This document shows positions 57,759 through 64,000 of a stretch of 64,000 nucleotides of DNA, one piece after another. The stretch covers positions 1 through 64,000 of the forward strand of contig NZ_JAIHON010000027.1 of the NCBI RefSeq assembly GCF_021173675.1, written 5' to 3'. This DNA comes from Streptomyces lincolnensis. Lineage in GTDB: Bacteria > Actinomycetota > Actinomycetes > Streptomycetales > Streptomycetaceae. A model generated the notes under the pieces. That model saw only the letters and a program-made list of their open reading frames with translations, had not been told where the DNA came from and made no database searches. Position numbers and translations under genes: made by a program. The first letter of the stretch is position 1. Each line of letters begins with the position of its first letter.

Positions 57759-58190
57759 TCAGCGCGACCGGCCCCACTCGGCCCACAGCAGCTTCCCGCC
57801 CTTGGACGCCCCCCACTCCCGCAGCACGGACACACCGACCGAGTCGGCACACGCCCGCACCAGGTGCAGTCCGCGCCCGCTCTCTGCGTCGCACGGCGGC
57901 GGTACGGCGTCCCCGGCGCGGAACCCCGGCGGGACCCTCGGATCCGTGTCCCAGACGGCGACTCGGAGGCGGCCGGGTTCCATGGCGCGGAGGCGGAGGG
58001 CGTACGGGCCGGTGGTGTGGCGGTGGGCGTTGGTGAGGAGTTCGGAGGCCAGGAGTTCGGCGGTGGGGGTGAGTTCGGCGTGTCCGTGTGCGGCGAGGAC
58101 GGCGCGGAGGGTTGCGCGGCCGATCCCCGGTGCGTGTGGATCGTGCGGGAGGTGGAGGGTGTAGGACCAGGGCGGGGTTACGGTGGCCAT
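57759..58190 (-). CDS. RsbW-like ATP-binding protein
   Basis: The 143-residue protein has an HATPase fold with N-box ASELLTNAHRHT, G1-type AVWDTDPRVPPGF and G2-type SGRGLHLVRACAD. It lacks a phosphoacceptor His domain, as in anti-sigma kinases of the RsbW/SpoIIAB class. In Streptomyces such genes often sit divergently next to Xre/DUF397 genes, as here. No anti-anti-sigma or sigma gene is adjacent, so its partner is unknown. Confidence 0.88.
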   Translation of the reverse strand: MATVTPPWSYTLHLPHDPHAPGIGRATLRAVLAAHGHAELTPTAELLASELLTNAHRHTTGPYALRLRAMEPGRLRVAVWDTDPRVPPGFRAGDAVPPPCDAESGRGLHLVRACADSVGVSVLREWGASKGGKLLWAEWGRSR

Positions 58191-58339
58191 GGAAGTCTCC
58201 GATCACTGTGGGGAGTTACTCGTTCACCCAGTGGCTTGCCACCCCGTCGGGCGGTGCGCTTCTGGGTATCGCGGCGCCGATCCCAAAGTAGCGGGCCGGT
58301 GTATAACCTTCATCCCATTCGGAGCTATACCTAAGGCAA

Positions 58340-58355
58340 TCACCCATGTGGGTGA
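58340..58355. promoter_or_regulatory. Palindrome upstream of the second Xre gene
   Basis: TCACCCA and TGGGTGA are perfect 7-bp arms with a TG spacer, 25 bp before the Xre ATG. A TATACC -10-like hexamer lies just upstream (58326-58331). It is a candidate operator for the Xre protein and differs from the sites at the first Xre locus. Confidence 0.5.
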
Positions 58356-58379
58356 CGACCAGTACGGAGGAACGACGGC

Positions 58380-59231
58380 ATGCCCGTGAGGACGAACCCG
58401 ACGGCGCGCCAACTCCGTTTCGGGGCCGAGCTGCGCAAGCTGCGCGAACGAGCGGGTCTGACATCGACCGAGGCGGCTCGGCTGCTCGGCATCAAGCAGG
58501 CACAGGTCAGCAACATGGAGACCGGACGCCTCGCGGTGAGCGCGGATCGGGTGCGCACGATGGCCTGCCAGTACGACTGCCCCGACAAGGCACTCGTCGA
58601 AGCCATCGCCGGGATGACCGGCGAACGCCGGCGCGGCTGGTGGGAGGAGTACCGGGAGATCCTGCCGTCCGGGCTACTGGACCTGGCCGAACTGGAGTCC
58701 CACGGAACCGCGTTGCGCACGGCCCACACCTCGGGCATCCCCGGCCTGCTTCAGACGCTGGACCACTCCCGTGAGATCTTCCGCCAGGTCGTTCCCGAGC
58801 TCTCGCCCCCCGAGGTGGAGCACCGCGCCTCCTTCCGAATCAAGCGCCAGGCCGTGCTCTTCCGGAAGACGCCGATCCCGTATCAGGCGATCATCCACGA
58901 GGCCGCCCTGCGCATGAGGTTCGGTGGACGCGAGATCGCCAAGCAGCAGCTGAAGCACCTGCTCAAGATGAGCGACCACCCCAACATCTCGATCCACGTG
59001 ATCCCTTTCGACGCCGGCGGTTATCCCGGATCGGGCCAGCCCATCTACTACGTCCACGGACCCGTACCGCAACTCGACACCGTCCAGCTCGACCAGTCGC
59101 ACGGAATCGCCCTGCTGGATGCCGAGGCGCAACTCGACAAGTACCGCAAGGTCCTCGACCGCCTGATGGCCCTGAGCCTGATCGAACTGGAGTCACGAGC
59201 CCTCATCCACAGCGTCATCCAGTCCCTCTGA
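58380..59231 (+). CDS. Xre-family regulator with DUF5753 domain, second locus
   Basis: The 283-residue protein has a helix-turn-helix (about residues 18-72: LRERAGLTSTEAARLLGIKQ, AQVSNMETGRLAVS) and a DUF5753 domain (about 100-275; IPGLLQTLDHSREIF, ISIHVIPFDAGG). GGAGG precedes the ATG. Two DUF397 genes follow, and an RsbW-like gene is divergent. It is related to, but clearly diverged from, the Xre protein at 22180-23004. Confidence 0.92.
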   Translation: MPVRTNPTARQLRFGAELRKLRERAGLTSTEAARLLGIKQAQVSNMETGRLAVSADRVRTMACQYDCPDKALVEAIAGMTGERRRGWWEEYREILPSGLLDLAELESHGTALRTAHTSGIPGLLQTLDHSREIFRQVVPELSPPEVEHRASFRIKRQAVLFRKTPIPYQAIIHEAALRMRFGGREIAKQQLKHLLKMSDHPNISIHVIPFDAGGYPGSGQPIYYVHGPVPQLDTVQLDQSHGIALLDAEAQLDKYRKVLDRLMALSLIELESRALIHSVIQSL

Positions 59232-59240
59232 GAGGCAGGC

Positions 59241-59435
59241 ATGTCCACCATCTCCTGGCAGAAGTCCACCCACTGCGGCGAAGGCGAGTCCTGTGTACAC
59301 GTCGGCGCAGCCCCCCGCACCGCCAAGATCCACATAACCGAATCCAGCGACCCCACCCCCTCCATACTCACCGCCACCCCCGCCGCCTTCGACGCCCTCC
59401 TCACCGCACTCAAGAAGGAGCCCCACCGTGGGTGA
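59241..59435 (+). CDS. DUF397 protein 1 of the second Xre locus
   Basis: The 64-residue protein has the DUF397 pattern ISWQKSTHCGEGESCVHV with a following AFDALLTALKK helix. It starts 9 nt after the Xre stop and overlaps the next gene by 8 nt. By analogy to Scr1/Scr2 it may form a functional pair with the Xre protein. Confidence 0.88.
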   Translation: MSTISWQKSTHCGEGESCVHVGAAPRTAKIHITESSDPTPSILTATPAAFDALLTALKKEPHRG

Positions 59436-59688
59436 CATCCCCGCCGACCTGACCTGGACCCGTGCCGCCCCGCCGGAGGCGACCGGGCCCGGGCCGTGGA
59501 TCGAGATCGCGTTCGGGGAGAGCACGGAAGGGGACGACGGGGACGCCCCCGTCTACCTGAGGGAGACCAGCGCCCCGGAGACCGTCGTCACGACGACCCG
59601 CCGCAAGTGGGACGCCTTCGTACTCGGCGTACAGGCAGGCGAGTTCGACCACTTCGTGGAGGCCGCGCAGAATCCTCCGCATGCATAG
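59428..59688 (+). CDS. DUF397-like protein 2 of the second Xre locus
   Basis: The 86-residue protein starts at GTG 59428, overlapping the previous gene, and has a diverged DUF397 layout: LTWTRAAPPEATGPGPWIEI, VYLRETSAPETVVTTTRRKW, DAFVLGVQAGEFDHF. The central Cys/Ser motif of DUF397 is lost. Its stop overlaps the VOC gene by 8 nt. Three overlapping small genes suggest one transcript. Confidence 0.8.
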   Translation: MGDIPADLTWTRAAPPEATGPGPWIEIAFGESTEGDDGDAPVYLRETSAPETVVTTTRRKWDAFVLGVQAGEFDHFVEAAQNPPHA

Positions 59689-60067
59689 AAGCCGTGTGTT
59701 CGCCCTTCTGATCGACACCCCCGGGCCGGAGGCCGCCGCCGCGGCGGCCTTCTGGTCGGCGGCGCTGGGCGCGCCGGCCCACCCCGTGCCGGAGGAGGAG
59801 CAGTTCACGTCGTTGCGCGAGGCGATCCCCGGTCTGGTCACGGCCGTCCAGGCGGTCGCGGCGGACGACGCGCCCCGCTTTCACATCGACATCGAGACCG
59901 ACGACGTAGAAGCGGAAACGGCACGGCTGCTGGAACTCGGCGCGACACAAGTGGCCCAGTGGCTGGAGTGCCGCGTACTGCGCGCCCCCGGAGGTCACTT
60001 GCTGTGTGTCATTCCGGTGCACAGCGACCCCGAATTGTTCAAGTCCCAAGCACGAACCTGGACCTGA
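59681..60067 (+). CDS. VOC-family (glyoxalase-like) protein
   Basis: The 128-residue protein is one vicinal-oxygen-chelate module pair: ALLIDTPGPEAAAAAAFWSA at the start, FHIDIETDDVEAETARLLEL in the middle, and RAPGGHLLCVIPV at the end. It resembles the Glyoxalase_6 group, whose members include resistance and unknown-function proteins. It overlaps the DUF397-like gene. The substrate is unknown. Confidence 0.85.
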   Translation: MHRSRVFALLIDTPGPEAAAAAAFWSAALGAPAHPVPEEEQFTSLREAIPGLVTAVQAVAADDAPRFHIDIETDDVEAETARLLELGATQVAQWLECRVLRAPGGHLLCVIPVHSDPELFKSQARTWT

Positions 60068-60219
60068 GGAATGGCCCTCGTGGACATTCCGTGGATACCC
60101 GCTGGTAGATGCGCCACCGCACCGAAAACGTTCACTTCGGCTGATAACTTCCGCCTGACCTGCCCGGGGGACACCGAGGGCAGGCCACGACCTTCACAAA
60201 TGAATCATGGCGGAATTCC

Positions 60220-63200
60220 GTGCGCACTTCTCGTAGAACTCCAGAGGGAAGGCACCGCTGGCGGGTGCCGAAAAGCCGACGTGGCCGTATGTTCGCAGCC
60301 GGGGCGATATCCGTCCTGGCGATGGCGATCGTGGCGCCGTTCGCGTCCGCGGCCCTGACCGACTCGTCGGAAACCGACGGACCGACCCTTTCCGACAGGG
60401 TGACCGACACCTCCCGACTGCCTTCCGGCTGGCAGGACTCCGACGACAGGATCGTCACGTACGACGGGGACAGCACAGGACTGCACGTCCTGGTCGCGGA
60501 CGCCGCGAACGCGTACGCCTGGCGCACCGCGGCCACCCTGTCCGAGCCGGGCATCGACACCGACCAGTGGATCGGCCAGAGCTGTGTGACGGCGTCCGGT
60601 GACCGCGCGGTCGTCGTCTACGCGCCCCGGCAGGTCGTCAACGACCAACAGAGCTTCCAGCAGGGCGCGTTCGCGGCCGTGGTCGACCTGAGGTCCGGCA
60701 AGGTGACCAAGCTGCCGGAGCTGGTCTCCATGGCCTACTTCAACCCGGGCTGCGGCGACGGCGAACAGGCCGTCCTCTCCCGGCCGGACGGCGACGGCAC
60801 GCAGTTGCTGACGCTCGACGCGCGGCTGGGCAGGCTGACGCACGAGCAGACCGTGCCGGGCCAGCTCACCTCCCCCGTGCCCTTCGGCTCCGGGATCGCC
60901 GCGGCGGCCGGCAAGTCGGTGGTGTCGGTGAACGCCAAGGGTGTCCTGCGCACCCTGGCCCGTACCGACGGCACCCCGTTCCGGCTGGTGCCGGACGCGC
61001 ACAGCGGCCTCGCCTACCAGGTCCCGGCCGGAAAGAAGGTGCAGGTCCGCCGGGTCGCCCAAGGCGGCTCCGACCGGCTGCTCGGCTCCGGCCTGCTCGG
61101 CGCGCTGTCGCTGCGCGGCACCGGCGGCCGGGTCTTCCTGACCGGCGAGGACGCCCAGGACACCGTCCAGGACTCCGCGCTCCCCACGGGCTGGAAGATC
61201 CTCGACGGCGTCCCGGCCACGTCCGACGTCTCCACCACAGGCGGTCTCGCCCTCACCGCCGTCGCCAACGGCGCCGAGGCGGCCGGCGCCGGAGCGGACG
61301 ACGGCAAGAACGCGGACGCAAAGAAGGCCCTGGCCACCCCCGACACCGCCCGGCCCGTCGGCATCAACGCCCTGCTGACCGGATCCGGCGAGACCGTCGA
61401 CTTCCGGGTGAAGCCCAAGGCCCCGCGGGGACAGGGCACCGCCCAGTCCCCGGCCCTGCTCGGCGGCGGCACGAACGCCCCCGACCACAGCAGCCAGCTG
61501 ACCCGCATGCAGCTGGACGCAACGGACGGCACCGCGGCGCGGACCACCGCCGACGACACGGCCGCGGACACCGCCGACACCGGCCCCGCGACCACCACCA
61601 CCGACCCCGACCGCGCCTGCGCCGTCACCCGCAACGACCCCGGACTCCAGGCCCTCCAGCCGAGCCCCGCCATGGTCGAGTGGGCGACGGACCTCGCCGT
61701 GCAGGGCAAGCTCGACGTACGCCGCAACAAGGGCTGGAACGGCACGGACCTCGCGTCGTACAGCCCGCAGGCACTGTTCCCGCCGATCGCGCTCAAGGGC
61801 GGCGGCCGGGTGCCCGCGCAGATCCTGCTCGGGGTGCTCGCCCAGGAGACCAACATGCTCCAGGCCAGCTCCCTGGCGGCCCCCGGTGAGAGCGGCAACT
61901 TCACCCAGGGCGGCTACTACGGCAACGGCGGCAGCGTGCACACCGTCGACTGGTCGGCCTCCGACTGCGGTTACGGCATCGGCCAGGTGACCACCGGCAT
62001 GGCCAAGTCCGACTCCACGTACACCGCCGAGCAGCAGAAGGCGATCACCGTGGACTACGCGGCCAACATCGCCGCGAGCGTGCAGCACCTCCAGGACAAG
62101 TGGAACCAGGTCTACGACGAGGGCATCCTCGCCAACGGCGGTGACCCGAAGTACCTGGAGAACTGGTGGTTCGCGCTGTGGGCGTACAACAGCGGTTTCA
62201 ACCAGCCGGACGCCTCGAACGCCTCCGCCCCCTGGGGCCTGGGCTGGTTCAACAACCCGGCCAACGGCATCTACCCGCCGGACCGGAAGATGTTCCTGGC
62301 CAACGGCTACGACGACGCCCGCACCCCCAACCTGTGGACGTACCCGGAGCGGGTGCTCGGCTGGGCGTCGTACGCCCAGAAGAAGACCGATCCGACGACG
62401 GGCGCGAGCGGTCCGGGCTACGCGGTCGGCAGCTGGCCGACGGGCAAGGCGCAGGACGCCCAGCCGCCGCACACCACCTTCTGCACGCCCACCGCCAATG
62501 AGTGCGACCCGTCCAAGCCCCGCAAGGTCGAGGGGTCCAGCCAGCCCGAAGGACCCTGCCAGCGGGACGACTTCAAGTGCTGGTGGCACGAGCCGGTCAA
62601 GTGGACGGACTGCGCCACGACCTGCGGCACCGAGGTGCTGACGTATCAGGCGACCGACCCCGAGCCGCGGCCCACCTCGCCGCACCCGGCGGAATGCTCC
62701 TCCACGCTTCCGCGCAACGCGCTGATCGTGGACGACGTGCCGAACTCGGTGAAGTTCCGGGTCGGTGACACCAACCCGTGCGCCGGCGAGCGGAACTGGA
62801 CCAGTCGCGGCACGCTGTCGTTCACCTTCGGCTCGGCGGAGCTGAAGGGGGCGACGGTCTACCCGTCGAAGATCGACTTCCACCAGCTGGGTTCGGCCTT
62901 CGGCGGCCACTTCTGGTTCACGCACACCCGGGACCCGAAGTACACCGACTCGGTCGTCACCGGCACCTGGACGCCCGACCGGTCGATCGAGGGCTGGGCG
63001 CGCGTCATGGTCCACCTGCCCGACCACCAGGCCAACACGGACGAGGCGACCTACCACATCGCCCTCGGCGACGGCACGGTCGTGGACAAGACGATCTCCC
63101 AGGACTCCGGCGGCAAGAACACCTGGGTCTCCCTGGGGTCGTACGAGTTCCACGGCACCCCGAGCGTCTCCCTGAGCTCGGACACCGCGAACGGCACCGG

Positions 63201-63318
63201 CGACGACTCCATCGCCTGGGACGCCCTGGCCTTCGAGCCCCTCCCGGGCAAGCCGGCCGACGCGGCCACCCCACCCGCCTCCCCGGCCCCGTCTCCCGCA
63301 GCGGCGCCCCAGCAGTAA
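60220..63318 (+). CDS. Large secreted protein: transglycosylase-like plus golvesin C-terminal-like domain
   Basis: The 1032-residue protein has a signal peptide (SRRGRMFAAGAISVLAMAIV, cleavage near ASA). A beta-rich N-terminal region follows (about residues 45-400), then an Ala/Thr/Asp linker and a lysozyme-like/SLT-type domain (about 480-700; PAQILLGVLAQETNMLQASS, CGYGIGQVTTGM, WWFALWAYNSG). The end is a golvesin C-terminal-like domain (about 820-1015; LIVDDVPNSVKFRVG, DDSIAWDALAFEP). It probably acts on or binds the cell wall. The GTG at 60220 is weakly supported; MFAAGAIS near 60289 is an alternative. Confidence 0.85.
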   Translation: MRTSRRTPEGRHRWRVPKSRRGRMFAAGAISVLAMAIVAPFASAALTDSSETDGPTLSDRVTDTSRLPSGWQDSDDRIVTYDGDSTGLHVLVADAANAYAWRTAATLSEPGIDTDQWIGQSCVTASGDRAVVVYAPRQVVNDQQSFQQGAFAAVVDLRSGKVTKLPELVSMAYFNPGCGDGEQAVLSRPDGDGTQLLTLDARLGRLTHEQTVPGQLTSPVPFGSGIAAAAGKSVVSVNAKGVLRTLARTDGTPFRLVPDAHSGLAYQVPAGKKVQVRRVAQGGSDRLLGSGLLGALSLRGTGGRVFLTGEDAQDTVQDSALPTGWKILDGVPATSDVSTTGGLALTAVANGAEAAGAGADDGKNADAKKALATPDTARPVGINALLTGSGETVDFRVKPKAPRGQGTAQSPALLGGGTNAPDHSSQLTRMQLDATDGTAARTTADDTAADTADTGPATTTTDPDRACAVTRNDPGLQALQPSPAMVEWATDLAVQGKLDVRRNKGWNGTDLASYSPQALFPPIALKGGGRVPAQILLGVLAQETNMLQASSLAAPGESGNFTQGGYYGNGGSVHTVDWSASDCGYGIGQVTTGMAKSDSTYTAEQQKAITVDYAANIAASVQHLQDKWNQVYDEGILANGGDPKYLENWWFALWAYNSGFNQPDASNASAPWGLGWFNNPANGIYPPDRKMFLANGYDDARTPNLWTYPERVLGWASYAQKKTDPTTGASGPGYAVGSWPTGKAQDAQPPHTTFCTPTANECDPSKPRKVEGSSQPEGPCQRDDFKCWWHEPVKWTDCATTCGTEVLTYQATDPEPRPTSPHPAECSSTLPRNALIVDDVPNSVKFRVGDTNPCAGERNWTSRGTLSFTFGSAELKGATVYPSKIDFHQLGSAFGGHFWFTHTRDPKYTDSVVTGTWTPDRSIEGWARVMVHLPDHQANTDEATYHIALGDGTVVDKTISQDSGGKNTWVSLGSYEFHGTPSVSLSSDTANGTGDDSIAWDALAFEPLPGKPADAATPPASPAPSPAAAPQQ

Positions 63319-63348
63319 CAGGGGCGGCATTGCAGCGGTAACAGGGGC

Positions 63349-63384
63349 AGCGCCCTCACACACCGAACGGCGTGTGAGGGCGCT
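63349..63384. terminator. Bidirectional terminator between convergent genes
   Basis: AGCGCCCTCACAC and GTGTGAGGGCGCT are perfect 13-bp arms with a 10-nt loop, lying between the stops of the large secreted protein (63318) and the SDR gene (63388). A 12-bp motif (AGTAACAGGGGC-like) occurs twice just before it. Confidence 0.8.
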
Positions 63385-63387
63385 TCC

Positions 63388-64000
63388 TCACCCCGCCACC
63401 GGAGCCTCCTGCGGGAACCGCACCCCCGTCAGCTCCTCCGACGTCGTCCACAGGCGGCGTGCGGCGGCCGGGTCGCTGGCCGCGGTGGAGCGGCCCACGA
63501 GGGTGGGGGCGCCCTTCATCTCGCCGCGGCCGTCCGGGCCGACGTAGCTCGCGCCGGGGAGGTCCTGGGTGGCGGCGTACAGCGTGGGCAGGGCGCCGGC
63601 CCTGTCGTCCTGGGCGAAGAAGCGGTTGCCGATCTTCATGAAGAGCAGGGCCGCCCGGCTCGACGCGTGGCTCTGGAGGTTGGTGGCCGCGTACCCGGGG
63701 TGGGCCGCCAGGGCGCGGACGCGGGAGCCGGACTCGGCCAGGCGGCGCTGGAGTTCGAGGGTGAAGAGGAGGTTCGCGAGCTTCGACTGGGCGTAGGCGC
63801 GGACCGGACCGTAGTTGCCCGTCAGGTTCGGGTCGTCGAAGTGGATCTTCCCGTCACCCATGCGGTGGGCGCCGGAGGACACGGTGACCACCCGGTCGGT
63901 GATGTACGGCAGGAGCAGGTTCGTCAGGGCGAAGTGCCCCAGGTGGTTCGTGCCGAACTGCATCTCGAAGCCGTCCGCGGTGCGCTGCTGCGGGATCATC
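63388..64000 (-). CDS. Short-chain dehydrogenase/reductase (5' end outside the window)
   Basis: The 204 visible codons are the C-terminal two thirds of an SDR enzyme: QFGTNHLGHFALTNLLLPYI, VTVSSGAHRMG with the catalytic Ser, and the catalytic Tyr-x3-Lys as YAQSKLANLLF. The Rossmann TGxxxGIG motif must lie beyond 64000. The C-terminus includes a LYAATQDLPGASYVGPDGRG segment typical of retinol-dehydrogenase-like SDRs. The Met at 63999 is probably internal. The NAD(P)-dependent substrate is unknown. Confidence 0.9.
   Translation of the reverse strand, partial: MIPQQRTADGFEMQFGTNHLGHFALTNLLLPYITDRVVTVSSGAHRMGDGKIHFDDPNLTGNYGPVRAYAQSKLANLLFTLELQRRLAESGSRVRALAAHPGYAATNLQSHASSRAALLFMKIGNRFFAQDDRAGALPTLYAATQDLPGASYVGPDGRGEMKGAPTLVGRSTAASDPAAARRLWTTSEELTGVRFPQEAPVAG

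Noticed and set aside
60205..63363. A continuous open frame of over 1000 codons antisense to the large secreted protein
   Set aside because: High third-position GC on the plus strand keeps stops out of the opposite frame. The antisense translation is low-complexity Gly/Val/Arg, while the plus frame has a signal peptide and recognisable domains.

Overview
The window is high-GC actinobacterial chromosome, almost certainly Streptomyces. Coding density is high, third positions are GC-rich, and GTG starts and ATGA/GTGA overlaps are frequent. Several Streptomyces markers are present: an RsiG-like c-di-GMP-binding anti-sigma (WhiG) factor, a Nur-like nickel regulator, GlnR, mycothiol synthase MshD and DUF397/Xre pairs. 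From memory, the gene order nur ... glnR ... mshD ... ppk ... pst ... pit ... csoR matches the S. coelicolor region around SCO4130-SCO4180, so this looks like core chromosome with small accessory insertions. I saw no tRNA, rRNA, CRISPR array, prophage or transposase gene.

Layout. 1-9.6 kb: rsiG, dtd, a ygfZ-nur-nitrobindin-like cluster, three tandem paralogous membrane-anchored proteins, and a sulfur block (Cys-containing leader peptide, thiosulfate sulfurtransferase, DUF1416). 9.6-19.5 kb: MoaD-like protein, alpha/beta hydrolase, glnR, a LacI regulator, an HtrA protease next to an MprAB-like two-component system, an antibiotic-kinase-like protein and a VapBC-like pair. 19.6-21.7 kb: a secreted pectate lyase-pectinesterase fusion. 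21.7-24.3 kb: an accessory island with an Xre/DUF397 pair and a DUF6247/RelE-like pair. 24.3-26.5 kb: an ABC exporter preceded by a strong hairpin and two paralogous, very cationic 39-40 residue peptides. I regard this as the most likely undescribed system in the window.

26.6-31.5 kb: a second DUF2993 protein, a secreted 5'-nucleotidase, mshD and a 0.6 kb decayed repeat tract. 31.5-36.1 kb: a minus-strand operon with an ECF sigma factor, a 47-codon bridging ORF, a membrane anti-sigma factor and an ABC-2 transporter. 36.2-40.5 kb: a GntR(YtrA)-ABC operon with three tandem permease paralogues behind a perfect 15-bp-arm palindrome. 40.6-51.2 kb: the phosphate/polyphosphate block (ppk, CHAD protein, Nudix hydrolase, PHO-boxed pstSCAB, then divergent pit plus its PhoU-like partner). 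51.3-60 kb: csoR with its operator, lipoprotein, bicovalent FAD oxidase, PAP2 phosphatase, cell-wall hydrolase, trypsin-like protease, and an RsbW-like kinase divergent from an Xre/DUF397/DUF397 locus. 60.2-63.3 kb: a 1032-residue secreted transglycosylase-like/golvesin-domain protein. The window ends in a truncated SDR gene.

Two patterns run across the window. Many starts sit 6-7 nt after a TANNNT hexamer, which fits leaderless transcription. Dispersed repeats also recur: a composite of about 200 bp lies near both 0.1 and 49.3 kb, and a repeat of about 70 bp lies both between genes and, translated in frame, inside the CHAD gene.
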